A stretch of DNA of 64,000 bases from assembly GCF_042658925.1 (NCBI RefSeq), contig NZ_JBHSRF010000028.1, forward strand, positions 1 to 64,000, written 5' to 3'. Position 1 is the stretch's first letter. Every line of letters begins with the position of its first letter. The notes beneath the pieces were generated by a model. That model saw only the letters and a program-made list of their open reading frames with translations. It was not told the DNA's origin and did no database searches. Source of the stretch: Sphaerisporangium aureirubrum. GTDB taxonomy: Bacteria; Actinomycetota; Actinomycetes; Streptosporangiales; Streptosporangiaceae. The position numbers were made by a program, and so were the translations under genes. Shown here one piece after another: positions 1 to 7,671 of the stretch.

Positions 1-322
1 TGTGCTCGGTGCCGATGTAGTTGTGACCCAGCTGCAAAGCCTCACGAAGCGACAGCTCAAGGACCTTCTTGGCCCGCGGGGTGAACGGAATGTGCCCCGA
101 CGGCGCCGACTGCCCCTGGCCGATGATCTCCTCGACCTGCTGCCGCACACCTTCCAGACTGATCCCAAGACTCTCCAGAGCCTTGGCGGCCACACCCTCC
201 CCCTCGTGGATCAACCCAAGAAGAATGTGCTCAGTACCGATGTAGTTGTGGTTGAGCATCCGGGCCTCCTCCTGGGCCAGGACGACAACCCGCCGTGCGC
301 GGTCAGTGAACCTCTCGAACAT
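1..322 (-). CDS. clpC: ClpC, ATP-dependent Clp protease ATP-binding subunit, N-terminal part (runs off window)
   Basis: The first 107 residues of the Hsp100 unfoldase ClpC are present, and the gene continues past base 1. The protein begins MFERFTDRARRVVVLAQEEA, the usual start of actinobacterial ClpC. The visible part is the N-domain, with two Clp_N repeats each carrying an LGHNYIGTEH/LNHNYIGTEH motif. ClpC unfolds substrates for the ClpP protease in the cytoplasm and uses the N-domain to bind adaptors and substrates. ATG at 320-322 is preceded by a GAGGAG ribosome site with normal spacing. The AAA+ modules lie outside the window. Lsr2 lies upstream on the same strand, but a strong hairpin at 576-612 separates the two. 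Confidence 0.96.
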   Translation of the reverse strand, partial: MFERFTDRARRVVVLAQEEARMLNHNYIGTEHILLGLIHEGEGVAAKALESLGISLEGVRQQVEEIIGQGQSAPSGHIPFTPRAKKVLELSLREALQLGHNYIGTEH

Positions 323-575
323 GTCGTCGCTCCTCACAGAGCGGCCAGGCTGCTCGGGATATCCGGGCCCGCCGCATCCGCATGCTAGCCCCGACCGGTG
401 ACCGCTCTATGCACATGAGCGTTCCCCGAGAGCAGGGCGTTCACGCTCCATCCAACTACTGTTGGGGGCCCACGTGTTCCCTCTACGCCGCAAGCGAACG
501 ACGTTTAACCCGCAGTTTTCCTACGGGCGGTCGACCACGCCCCGGACGATCTCGCCCGGATAAACGGGATCATGC
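323..575. other. Intergenic region upstream of clpC
   Basis: No gene is supported between clpC and the Lsr2 terminator hairpin. The short ORFs here lack ribosome sites and family resemblance. The region should hold the clpC promoter, but I cannot pick out a convincing -10/-35 pair. Confidence 0.5.
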
Positions 576-612
576 GGCTATGGCGGCGTCCGAAGGGCGC
601 GCCGCCATAGCC
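576..612 (-). terminator. Hairpin terminator downstream of lsr2
   Basis: A 13-bp perfect inverted repeat (576-588 with 600-612) with an 11-base loop lies 20 bases past the lsr2 stop codon. On the minus strand the stem is followed, after several bases, by a short TTTA stretch rather than a full T-run. It probably ends lsr2 transcription before clpC. Confidence 0.6.
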
Positions 613-631
613 GGTGATCATATGTCGATCG

Positions 632-964
632 TCAGTGTGCCGCCTCGTACTTCTCCACCACGGATGAGGCAATGCGCCCGCGCTCGCTGACCGAGATGCC
701 GTGCGCCTTCGCCCAGGCCCGGATCTCCGAGCTCTTTTCCCGGGACGGACGCTGGCCTCCACCACGCCTGCGCCCGCGTGCGGGCGCGCTCTCGGCTCTG
801 CGGGCACTGGACACGAATGAGGACAGCGCGTCACGGAGCTTCTTGGCGTTTTCGCCGCTCAGGTCAATCTCGTAAGCGGCTCCATCAATCGCGAAGGTGA
901 CAGTCTCACTGGCCTCGCCACCATCGAGGTCGTCGATGAGTATCTTCTGGATCTGCGTGGCCAT
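632..964 (-). CDS. lsr2: Lsr2 family nucleoid-associated protein (xenogeneic silencer)
   Basis: This 110-residue protein begins MATQIQKILIDDLDGGEA, the typical Lsr2 start. The N-terminal half is the dimerisation/oligomerisation domain with the LSGENAKKLRDAL helix. An arginine/glycine-rich linker (RGRRRGGGQR) follows, then the C-terminal DNA-binding domain, which carries the RGR minor-groove hook in VSERGRIASSVVEKY. Lsr2 coats AT-rich DNA and represses horizontally acquired genes. ATG 962-964 was chosen because an AAAGGA ribosome site lies just upstream; the longer reading adds 19 unrelated residues. Actinobacteria often carry two Lsr2 copies; this one sits near clpC, a common location. Confidence 0.96.
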   Translation of the reverse strand: MATQIQKILIDDLDGGEASETVTFAIDGAAYEIDLSGENAKKLRDALSSFVSSARRAESAPARGRRRGGGQRPSREKSSEIRAWAKAHGISVSERGRIASSVVEKYEAAH

Positions 965-1082
965 CTGGCAATCCTTTCGCAGAGCATAGTTCTTTTCGTC
1001 AGCCAAACATATACCCGGCAACCCTGGCTGACAATTCAGGATGCTGTTGTGATTGAAGTGGAACCGAGTGGACCTCGCCGGC

Positions 1083-1232
1083 TCAGCCGGAAGAAGCCTC
1101 CGAAGACTTCTCGGCGGGTTCGTCCGCCCGCCTCCGGGCCGCCGCTTCGGAACGCACGAGCTTCACCACCGCGACGATGACCACCACGGCGACTACCGCT
1201 GGCGGTATCAACGCGGACAATACATCGTTCAT
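1083..1232 (-). CDS. Small single-pass membrane protein
   Basis: This is a 49-residue protein with an N-terminal transmembrane helix (about residues 6-25, ALIPPAVVAVVVIVAVVKLV) followed by a charged, Arg/Glu/Ser-rich cytoplasmic-type tail. ATG 1230-1232 has a GGAGCGAGGA ribosome site at good spacing, which favours this start over the longer reading. I do not recognise a family. It lies between lsr2 and the RDD gene on the same strand. Confidence rests on the ribosome site, the clean membrane segment and codon use. Confidence 0.6.
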   Translation of the reverse strand: MNDVLSALIPPAVVAVVVIVAVVKLVRSEAAARRRADEPAEKSSEASSG

Positions 1233-1477
1233 TGATCCTCGCTCCACGCGGGGGGGTCGCATTCCCCGGCCCCCCACGTTAATTGTCACACGGGACTCCC
1301 TCAGTCTGTACCACGGTTGCCTGATCCGGGAGTCAGGATCCGACTCTAGCCCTACAGGAGGTCAGGACGGGTTGGGGGGGCGGGTCTCAAACCAGGCCGA
1401 AGGACCGTTCCACGGTAATCCCGTCTCTCCAGCCGTCTTACCGGATGGCCTCGGAATGGTGATCCCCCGAAAACACC

Positions 1478-1508
1478 GACGGGGCGGCCGCAGCGCGGCC
1501 GCCCCGTC
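1478..1508 (-). terminator. Strong rho-independent terminator after the first RDD gene
   Basis: A perfect 14-bp stem with a 3-base loop lies just past the stop codon at 1522. On the minus strand it is followed by a T-rich GGTGTTTTC stretch. It fits an intrinsic terminator for the RDD gene at 1522-2244. Confidence 0.8.
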
Positions 1509-1521
1509 GAAAAAGTCGGTC

Positions 1522-2244
1522 TCAGCGGGGCGCCTTGACGACAACCGTCCCCGCGATCTTGTCGTGCGGACCCTGTTGCAGCGGCTTGTCCACGAGGATT
1601 AGGACCGCCAGCACGAGCACGAAGATGGAGGCCAGCCATCCCACGATGGGAATGCCGTAGAGAGCCATCACGCCGGGGAAGATAGCGGAACGCTTCATGA
1701 CGGCGGCCGAATCAAGCGGGCCGCCCGTCGCCGACACCAGACGGATCTTCATGAGCTTCTTACCGAGCGTCTGCCCGTCCTTGGAATGAAGCACATAGTC
1801 GTAGGCGGCATACGCACCGAAGGCGATGATCCCGGCGAGGAGCCCCGGCAGGACCAGCGAACCGGAGACCACGGCCGGATTCGCAAGGATTTCCGCGGTC
1901 GAGGGACCGAACATCCCGGTGAAGATGGAACTCAAGATCCCGTAGACGACGCTGAAGATCAGTCCGTCGATGAAACGGGCGACCCAGCGCTCCCACCACA
2001 GGGCCAGAGGGGCCTGACCGCCGGGCTGGCCGGAGTACCCCTGAGGCGCCCCGTAGGGCGGCGGCGTGCCGTAGGGCGCGCCTTGGCCGCCGTCCTGCGG
2101 CGGTGTTCCGTACTGCGGGCCGGGCTGCTGGCCGTACTGGGGGTACTGCTGTCCCTGCGGCTGGCCGTACTGCTGGCCGTACTGCGGACCGGGCTGCTGG
2201 GGGTGCCCGTAGGGTGCACCCCCGGGGGGTGGTTCCGCCGTCAT
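1522..2244 (-). CDS. RDD family membrane protein with Gln/Tyr/Pro-rich N-terminus
   Basis: This 240-residue protein has a low-complexity N-terminus (residues 1-78) rich in Pro, Gly, Tyr and Gln, with YGQQYGQ- and PQYG-type units. An RDD domain follows from about residue 79: the ALWWERWVARFIDGL motif with the conserved Arg and Asp, three hydrophobic segments and the GQTLGKKLMKIRLV motif. RDD proteins are inner-membrane proteins of uncertain, possibly transport, function. ATG 2242-2244 has an AAAGGTGAT ribosome site. The next gene upstream (2411-3817) is a paralogue with a much longer repeat region, so the pair looks like a local duplication. Each gene has its own terminator, so they are probably separate transcripts. 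Confidence 0.9.
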   Translation of the reverse strand: MTAEPPPGGAPYGHPQQPGPQYGQQYGQPQGQQYPQYGQQPGPQYGTPPQDGGQGAPYGTPPPYGAPQGYSGQPGGQAPLALWWERWVARFIDGLIFSVVYGILSSIFTGMFGPSTAEILANPAVVSGSLVLPGLLAGIIAFGAYAAYDYVLHSKDGQTLGKKLMKIRLVSATGGPLDSAAVMKRSAIFPGVMALYGIPIVGWLASIFVLVLAVLILVDKPLQQGPHDKIAGTVVVKAPR

Positions 2245-2370
2245 CTGATCACCTTTCGCGACAGGCGAACGGGCACACGCCGTTCATGCAAGGTCCTATC
2301 GCAAGTAGGGGTATGCCCGTTACCACTTTGCCCACTTCGCAGCCGTAATGTTCCACGGCAAGAACAAGAA

Positions 2371-2400
2371 AACAGGGCCGGGGCGAACCCCGGCCCTGTT
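2371..2400 (-). terminator. Rho-independent terminator after the second RDD gene
   Basis: A 13-bp perfect stem with a 4-base loop begins 11 bases past the stop codon at 2411. On the minus strand it is followed by a TTTTCTTGTTC tract, a textbook intrinsic terminator. Confidence 0.88.
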
Positions 2401-2410
2401 CGCGTCACAA

Positions 2411-3817
2411 TCACCTGATCTTGACGACCACGGTGTTCGCCGCCTTGTCGTGCAGGCACTGCTGGTAGGGCTTGTCCCAGAACTGCCAAAGGATGTTGAC
2501 CAGGGCGAAGATGCCGATCACGTAGTTCACGAACGGGATCCAGCGCAGCAACTGCGGCCCGAACAACACGGCGGCGCGCCTGCCCACCACGGCGGTGGGA
2601 AGCCCACCTTCGAGCGGGCCGTTGATCGTCACCACCTTGATGCCCATGGCCATCTTGCCGACCGTCTGCCCGCGCTGCTTGAGCATCAGGAACTCGTACG
2701 CGAGGTACACGAGGCCGATGAGCAGCGCGGTGACCAGCTCGTAGAGGAACAGCCCGCTTCCCACGTCGACCGCGCCCGTGGTCGGGTCGAAGCTCGGCTG
2801 GGTCACCAGCACCGCCAAGAGGACGGCGGTGAGGATGACCGTCGGGATCACGAGGATCACGCCGTCGATGATTCGGGCGACCAGGCGCTGCCACCACTCG
2901 GCGAGAGGTGCCGCGACGCCGGGGGGCGCCGTGCCGGTCGCGCCGTAGCCCTGCGGGTAGCCCTGCTGACCGTACGCCGGCTGGCTGTAGCCCTGCTGAC
3001 CGTACCCTTGGGCGCCGTACTGCTGCCCGTAGGCGGCCTGCGGGTCCTGCTGGCCGTAGCCCTGCTGGCCCTGCTGGCCCTGCTGGCCCTGCTGGCCGTA
3101 ACCCTGCTGACCGTACTGCTGCTGGTCGTAACCCTGCTGACCGTAGCCCTGCGCGCCGTAGCCCTGCTGCGCGCCCTGCTGGCCCTGCTGGCCGTACTGC
3201 TGCTGGCCGTAGCCCTGCTGGGCCTGGCCGTACTCCTGCTGGCCGTAACCCTGCTGAGCCTGCTGGCCGTAGCCGGAGGCGGCCTGCTGGCCGTACTGCT
3301 GCTGCTGGCCGTAGGTGCTCGGGTCGTACCCCTGCTGCTGGCCATAGCCCTGCTGGCCCTGCTGGCTCTGGCCGTAACCCTGCTGGCCGTAGCCCTGCTG
3401 AGCCTGGCCGTACTCCTGCTGGCCGTAACCCTGCTGCTGGCCGTAGCCCTGCTGGCCCTGCTGGCCCTGCTGGCCCTGGCCATAGCCTTGCTGGGCCTGG
3501 CCGTAGCCCTGCTGAGCCTGGCCGTAGCCCTGCTGGCCGTACTGCTGACCCTGCGACTGCTGCGGATATCCCTGACCGTAGGCTCCGGTCCCGCCCTGCT
3601 GCTGACCGTATTGGTCCTGCTGGCCGTAGGACTGCTGTCCGTACGACTGCTGCTGCGGGTAGCCGTGTTCCGACGTCGGCTGGGGGCGGTGGACGACTGT
3701 GACCTCCGGGTCGAGCCCCGAGCCGGGTCGCTCGGCCTGTTGCCCGTACTGCGGAGGTCCGGATGACGAGTTGTCGTCCGGTTCGTCACGTGGGTACGGC
3801 GGCTGTCCGGTGCTCAC
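2411..3817 (-). CDS. RDD family membrane protein with long YGQQ low-complexity domain
   Basis: This is a 468-residue protein. Residues 52-292 are almost entirely Gly, Tyr and Gln in irregular GYGQQ, YGQAQQ and GQQGQQ repeats. The RDD domain follows from about residue 304, with PLAEWWQRLVARIIDGVIL, three hydrophobic segments and GQTVGKMAMGIKVV. The repeat region faces the cytoplasm if the usual RDD topology holds. It is compositionally like eukaryotic FET-family prion-like domains, which drive condensation; that parallel is inference. The start is GTG 3815-3817 with an AGGTGAAAC ribosome site. The ordinary RDD domain shows the reading frame is real despite long overlapping ORFs in other frames. 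The paralogue at 1522-2244 carries a shorter version of the same tail. Confidence 0.9.
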   Translation of the reverse strand: MSTGQPPYPRDEPDDNSSSGPPQYGQQAERPGSGLDPEVTVVHRPQPTSEHGYPQQQSYGQQSYGQQDQYGQQQGGTGAYGQGYPQQSQGQQYGQQGYGQAQQGYGQAQQGYGQGQQGQQGQQGYGQQQGYGQQEYGQAQQGYGQQGYGQSQQGQQGYGQQQGYDPSTYGQQQQYGQQAASGYGQQAQQGYGQQEYGQAQQGYGQQQYGQQGQQGAQQGYGAQGYGQQGYDQQQYGQQGYGQQGQQGQQGQQGYGQQDPQAAYGQQYGAQGYGQQGYSQPAYGQQGYPQGYGATGTAPPGVAAPLAEWWQRLVARIIDGVILVIPTVILTAVLLAVLVTQPSFDPTTGAVDVGSGLFLYELVTALLIGLVYLAYEFLMLKQRGQTVGKMAMGIKVVTINGPLEGGLPTAVVGRRAAVLFGPQLLRWIPFVNYVIGIFALVNILWQFWDKPYQQCLHDKAANTVVVKIR

Positions 3818-3933
3818 CGTTTCACCTCACTTCGGCTTCGCATGCGGCAAATGTCAGGCACACATGCTGTGGTGCTGCCCAACGTAGCGACAGCGGGATC
3901 AACAGTCACCTTTCCATTCCGTCACCCGGGCCG

Positions 3934-4479
3934 TCAGGTACGCGGGAGGAGATGGAGGATCATGCGGGTGTTGCCCAGAGTGTTCGGTTTGACGTGTTCC
4001 AGATCGAGGAACTCCGCGACGCCCTCATCGTAGGAGTCGAGCAACTCCGCGTACACCTCAGGTGACACGGGTGTGCCCTGGATCTCGGCGAATCCGTGCC
4101 TCGTGAAGAACTCGACCTCGAAGGTGAGGCAGAACACCCGGCGCAGCCCCAGCTCCCTGGCGGTGTCGATCAGCGCCGCCACGATGCGGTGCCCGATGCC
4201 CCGGCCCCGGCAGCGCACGTCGACCGCCACCGTGCGGATCTCCGCCAGATCCTCCCAGAGCACGTGCAGCGCCCCGCAGCCGACCACTTCGCCGCCCTGT
4301 TCGGCGACCCAGAACTCCTGGACGTCCTCGTACAGCGTGACGGTGGTCTTGCGCAGCAGCCGCGGCCCGTCGCCGGAATAGGACGCCACCAGCCGCCCGA
4401 TGGCGCGGACGTCCGTGGCGCGCGCACGCCGGACCACCAGCTCGCTCCCGGGAGGGACGGACTCCACGACCTGCTCCAT
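3934..4479 (-). CDS. Amino-acid N-acetyltransferase (GNAT family, ArgA-like)
   Basis: This 181-residue GNAT protein carries the acetyl-CoA-binding motif CRGRGIGHRIVAALIDTA and the strand-turn GEVVGCGALHVLWEDLAEIRTVAVD. The segment RVFCLTFEVEFFTRHGFAEI resembles the stand-alone actinobacterial N-acetylglutamate synthases, which acetylate glutamate in the first step of arginine synthesis. The assignment to ArgA comes from overall resemblance and is moderately sure; the GNAT fold is sure. The gene is alone, not beside other arg genes. argG lies near the right end of this window, about 59 kb away. The start is ATG 4477-4479; no strong ribosome site is visible. Confidence 0.82.
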   Translation of the reverse strand: MEQVVESVPPGSELVVRRARATDVRAIGRLVASYSGDGPRLLRKTTVTLYEDVQEFWVAEQGGEVVGCGALHVLWEDLAEIRTVAVDVRCRGRGIGHRIVAALIDTARELGLRRVFCLTFEVEFFTRHGFAEIQGTPVSPEVYAELLDSYDEGVAEFLDLEHVKPNTLGNTRMILHLLPRT

Positions 4480-4787
4480 GAGGGGTCAGCGTATCCGCAG
4501 GCGCCGGGCCACGCCGCCCCGCTCCGGCCCGCACCGGCAATAACGGCCCGCCCCAAAATCCCCCAAGGCCGATACCGGTCGCGTTGGGTAGCCGGTTGAC
4601 AGCGTGCCGTCGAAACGTGGCAGGGTTCCCGTTATTTCCCAGATCAAGGCTCCACCACCTGCGACTTCATCGCCATGGGAGCGTAAAGCAGGAGTCTTCG
4701 CAGCGTAATGCGGGTGCCGCGCCCCGCCCGGCGTGATCGCGCCGTGATGCGCCGGTTGTGATTCCTCTACAGAATTCGTAGTTCTGG

Positions 4788-4816
4788 TTGAGCAGGAACC
4801 TGAGCTGCACTAGTGT
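4788..4816 (+). promoter_or_regulatory. Candidate promoter for the NlpC/P60 gene
   Basis: TTGAGC (4788-4793), a 17-base spacer and TAGTGT (4811-4816) make a plausible housekeeping promoter. The predicted start of transcription, near 4823, falls just ahead of the riboswitch, which supports the pairing. Confidence 0.45.
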
Positions 4817-4829
4817 CCAGGCTCGATGC

Positions 4830-5037
4830 CGGTCATCGCCCACGATGACCGGACCGCCTAATCCCGGCCACCTCCGACCATGCCGGGAACCGGGGAACCA
4901 CACGGCCACCCGCCCGGGACCAAATCCCGGCCGGCCGCCACCCGGGGTGAATCCGAGAGGGAGGAATCGCGATCTCCGCGACCCGCGCACTCGGTAGGGC
5001 CACTCCCGCCCGAACCCGTCAGCTAACCCGGTAGGCG
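4830..5037 (+). promoter_or_regulatory. c-di-AMP riboswitch (ydaO-yuaA leader)
   Basis: The leader of the NlpC/P60 gene carries the hallmark blocks of the ydaO motif in order: CCGGGGAACC near 4890, GGGGTGAATCCG near 4944-4955, GAGGGAGGA near 4957, and CGAACCCGTCAGCTAACCCG followed by GTAGGCG at about 5010-5037. The RNA senses cyclic di-AMP and in actinobacteria usually turns off cell-wall hydrolase genes. The block order, the spacing to the ribosome site and the nature of the downstream gene all agree. The 5' boundary is approximate; an 8-bp hairpin at 4831-4850 may or may not belong. Confidence 0.88.
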
Positions 5038-5058
5038 ACCGAGGAGAGGAGCTCGTTG

Positions 5059-6162
5059 GTGCACGCTGGGCGCACGCCTGGGAAGAGCACGGGCAGGCAC
5101 GCCCGCCGAGGCCACAGGTCCCGGCTCGGCGCGGCCGTGACGGCCATGGCGGCTCGCGTCGCCGGATCGGGCCGCACGGAATCACGGCGCCTGCCACGCC
5201 GCATCGCCATGGTGACCGTCACCCTGACGGCCCTCACCTTCGGCTCGCCGCTGATGTCCGCGACCGCCGACCCCAAGCCGAGCCTGAACGAGCTCAAGAA
5301 CCAGGTGGAACGCCTCTACAACGACATCGAGGCGCTGACCGAGCAGTACAACGGCCAGAAGGAGCGCCTGAAGCAGGCGCAGCGCTCGGCCAAGCTCGCC
5401 AAGCAGACCCTGGACAAGAGCCAGACCGACCTCGAGGAGAAGCGCCGCAGGGCGGGCCTGTACGCGCAGGACGCCTACATGACCGGCGGCATCGGCTCCT
5501 CGCTCGCGCTCGCCATGTCCGGCGACCCTGAGGGCTACCTCGACCGCGCGGCCACCACCTACGCCCTGCAGTTGCAGCAGGGCGAGGAGGTCTCGCAGAT
5601 CACCAAGGCGATGGACAGCGCCGAGCGCGCCAAGGAGAGCGCCAAGGCCCGTGAGGCCGAGGTCAAGAAGCTCGTCGGCGAACTCGACGCCAAGCGGGAC
5701 AAGATCCGCGAGCTGGTCACCAAGACCGAGGGCAGCCTGTTCCGCCGGGCCCTGTCACAGGTGGGCGGGTACGGCCGGGCCACCAAGGTGGCCATCCCGA
5801 TTCCCGGTGAGGGCAAGGCGGCCGAGGCCGCCAAGTGGGCGCTCACCCAGCAGCTCAGGCCGTACGTCTGGGGCGCGGCGGGGCCGAGCTCCTTCGACTG
5901 CTCCGGGCTGGTGTTGTGGGCCTACCAGCGGGTCGGCATCAGCCTTCCGCACTACACCGGCGACCAGTGGACGGCGGGTACCCATGTGTCCCGTGAGGAC
6001 ATGCGCCCGGGCGACCTCGTCTTCTTCTACAGCGATCTGCATCACGTGGGCATCTACATCGGTGGCGGCATGATGGTGCACGCCCCCCGCACCGGCGACG
6101 TGGTGCGGGTGGCGCCACTGGGCAACAGGCCGTTCGCCGGGGCCGTGCGCATCGCCGACTGA
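5059..6162 (+). CDS. Secreted NlpC/P60 peptidoglycan hydrolase (RipA/Cwl-like)
   Basis: This secreted hydrolase has a long basic N-terminal region ending in a signal segment (about residues 50-72, VTVTLTALTFGSPLMSATA). A coiled coil follows (about 75-230) with many Glu/Lys/Gln heptads. The C-terminal NlpC/P60 domain has catalytic Cys in SSFDCSGLVLWAY, His in LHHVGIYIGGG and a third polar residue near MVHAPRTGD. It should cleave peptide stems between D-Glu and DAP/Lys. GTG 5059 is preferred over TTG 5056 because GAGGAGAGGAG (5041-5051) then has 7-base spacing. The signal region starts well inside, so a later start is possible. The c-di-AMP riboswitch directly upstream implies wall-stress or osmotic control. 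It is convergent with the LuxR-type gene, 2 bases away. Confidence 0.9.
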   Translation: MHAGRTPGKSTGRHARRGHRSRLGAAVTAMAARVAGSGRTESRRLPRRIAMVTVTLTALTFGSPLMSATADPKPSLNELKNQVERLYNDIEALTEQYNGQKERLKQAQRSAKLAKQTLDKSQTDLEEKRRRAGLYAQDAYMTGGIGSSLALAMSGDPEGYLDRAATTYALQLQQGEEVSQITKAMDSAERAKESAKAREAEVKKLVGELDAKRDKIRELVTKTEGSLFRRALSQVGGYGRATKVAIPIPGEGKAAEAAKWALTQQLRPYVWGAAGPSSFDCSGLVLWAYQRVGISLPHYTGDQWTAGTHVSREDMRPGDLVFFYSDLHHVGIYIGGGMMVHAPRTGDVVRVAPLGNRPFAGAVRIAD

Positions 6163-6164
6163 TC

Positions 6165-6413
6165 TCAGATCAGCCGGCGGCGAGCGGCCCAGGCCACCGC
6201 CTCGATGGCGGTGGCCACGCCGATCCTGTCGCAGATGCCGCGCAGGCGGCGGCGGACGGTGCGGCCGCTCACATCGAGCCGGCGGCCGACCCGATCCACG
6301 GTTACGCCTTTGGCCAGTTCGGCGAGCAGCAGCAGATCATCATCGGTCAGTCCCACGCTGTCTGATCCCGTGGGAATGTCATTTCCCCGGGAAACCAGAT
6401 CCGGATACGCCAT
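6165..6413 (-). CDS. Small LuxR-type helix-turn-helix protein
   Basis: This 82-residue protein is mostly a single GerE/LuxR-like helix-turn-helix: LTDDDLLLLAELAKGVTVDR, then VGRRLDVSGRTVRRRLRGIC and a last helix IGVATAIEAVAWAARRRLI. There is no receiver or ligand-binding domain, so it is either a stand-alone DNA-binding protein or a partner of another regulator. ATG 6411-6413 has a GAGAGGA ribosome site with 6-base spacing and is favoured over two upstream in-frame starts. The target is unknown. It ends 2 bases from the NlpC/P60 stop, in convergent arrangement. Confidence 0.8.
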   Translation of the reverse strand: MAYPDLVSRGNDIPTGSDSVGLTDDDLLLLAELAKGVTVDRVGRRLDVSGRTVRRRLRGICDRIGVATAIEAVAWAARRRLI

Positions 6414-6827
6414 CGGGTGTCCTCTCCCCCACGACGAACTCGGCAACATACTGAATGCTTCGGCCCGCCCGTCAGGAACGGTAAACGCCACGTTGAAAGG
6501 TCGTCAAGCACTGACCGCGATACCTGTTACGTTCGTCATTGACATACCACTCCATATGTGAACTACTCATGACATGTTTACGAGCCCGTAGCGGGGCGGC
6601 CAGCGGCGATCAAGGGGAGGGACGTCAGCCGGGTGTCGCGCTAGGGTGTGACGGCATGCCTGGTGGGTGGGTGGTTGCGCTGTCACATGCCCTCTGCCGT
6701 GCGCGCGTCCGCGTCGGCCTGCCCATGCCGTTGACATATGATCGGGAGCCGATGCGCTCTTATTCGCCACTAAATGTGGAACACTTTCATGCGCTTTTCC
6801 GCATGCCCGACACGGCGGCGATCCGCC
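6414..6827. other. Gene-free region between the HTH gene and coaX
   Basis: I see no supported gene. A near-consensus TTGACA lies at about 6731-6736 on the plus strand, but no matching -10 follows. The part next to 6413 must carry the promoter of the HTH gene. Confidence 0.5.
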
Positions 6828-6851
6828 GGGGCCGGGATATGCCCCGGCCCC
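6828..6851 (-). terminator. Candidate terminator after coaX
   Basis: A 9-bp GC-rich stem (6828-6836 with 6843-6851) with a 6-base loop lies 38 bases past the coaX stop. No T-run follows, so it may be only partly effective. Confidence 0.4.
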
Positions 6852-6888
6852 GCCCGGCGGCGGCGCGCTATTAGCCCGCCGCGGCGGG

Positions 6889-7671
6889 TCAGCCCGTGTT
6901 GCGGTTGTAGATGAGCCGCAACCCGATCAGGGTCAGCCACGGTTCGTGCACGTCGATGGATCTGGCCTCGTCCACCACCAGTGACGCCAGTGTGCCGGTG
7001 GCCACCACCGTCACGTCGTCGGGGTCGGCGGCGAGCTCGGGAGCCATGCGCTCGACGATGCCGTCCACCTGGCCCGCGAAGCCGTAGATGATGCCCGCCT
7101 GGAGCGCCTCCACGGTGTTCTTGGCGATCACCGAGCGCGGCCGGACCAGCTCGACCTTGTGCAGCTGCGCGCCCGCCGCCGCCAGCGCGTCCACCGAGAT
7201 CTCGATGCCGGGCGCGGTGACGGCGCCCACGTACTCCCCCTTGGCCGAGACCGCGTCGAACGACGTCGCGGTGCCGAAGTCGACGATCACGCACGGCCCG
7301 CCGTACAGCGTGACCGCGGCCAGGGCGTTGACGATGCGGTCGCTGCCGACCTCTTTGGGGTTGTCCATCCGGACCGGCACGCCGGTGCGCACGCCGGGCT
7401 CCACGATGACGGCGGTCACGTCGCCGTAGTACCTGCGGCACATCTCGCGCATCTCGTTGAGCACCGAGGGCACCGTGGAGCACAGGGCGATGCCGCTGAC
7501 GTCGGCGCCCTTCAGCAGCGGGCTCTGGCTGAGCAGCCCCTGCAGGACGACCGCGATCTCGTCGGCCGTGCGCCGCGCGTCGGTCGCGAGGCGCCAGTGC
7601 TCGATGACCTCTTCGCCTTCGAACAGGCCGAGCATCGTGTGGGTGTTGCCGACGTCGATCGTGAGCAGCAT
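6889..7671 (-). CDS. coaX: Type III pantothenate kinase
   Basis: This 260-residue CoaX phosphorylates pantothenate in the first step of coenzyme A synthesis. The N-terminal phosphate-binding motif is MLLTIDVGNTHTMLGLF. The GVRTGVPVRMDNPKEVGSDRIVNA segment carries the pantothenate-binding GxDR motif, and CVIVDFGTATSFDAV and GAVTAPGIEIS are the second and third motifs of the acetate-kinase/hexokinase-like fold. The length is normal. ATG 7669-7671 shares one base with the nadB-nadC stop codon (TGATG), so translation is probably coupled. It is the last gene of the panC-nadBC-coaX run. Type III kinases are insensitive to CoA feedback. Confidence 0.96.
   Translation of the reverse strand: MLLTIDVGNTHTMLGLFEGEEVIEHWRLATDARRTADEIAVVLQGLLSQSPLLKGADVSGIALCSTVPSVLNEMREMCRRYYGDVTAVIVEPGVRTGVPVRMDNPKEVGSDRIVNALAAVTLYGGPCVIVDFGTATSFDAVSAKGEYVGAVTAPGIEISVDALAAAGAQLHKVELVRPRSVIAKNTVEALQAGIIYGFAGQVDGIVERMAPELAADPDDVTVVATGTLASLVVDEARSIDVHEPWLTLIGLRLIYNRNTG

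Noticed and set aside
2348..3766. 472-residue plus-strand ORF rich in Leu, Val and Ala
   Set aside because: It is the reverse reading of the YGQQ repeats. The minus strand has a true RDD domain, a ribosome site and a terminator.
4667..5197. 176-residue minus-strand ORF
   Set aside because: It is the reverse of the c-di-AMP riboswitch and the start of the NlpC/P60 gene.
6159..6173. CTGATCT-C-AGATCAG palindrome at the junction of two convergent genes
   Set aside because: It has no room for a loop and no T-run, so I do not call it a terminator.
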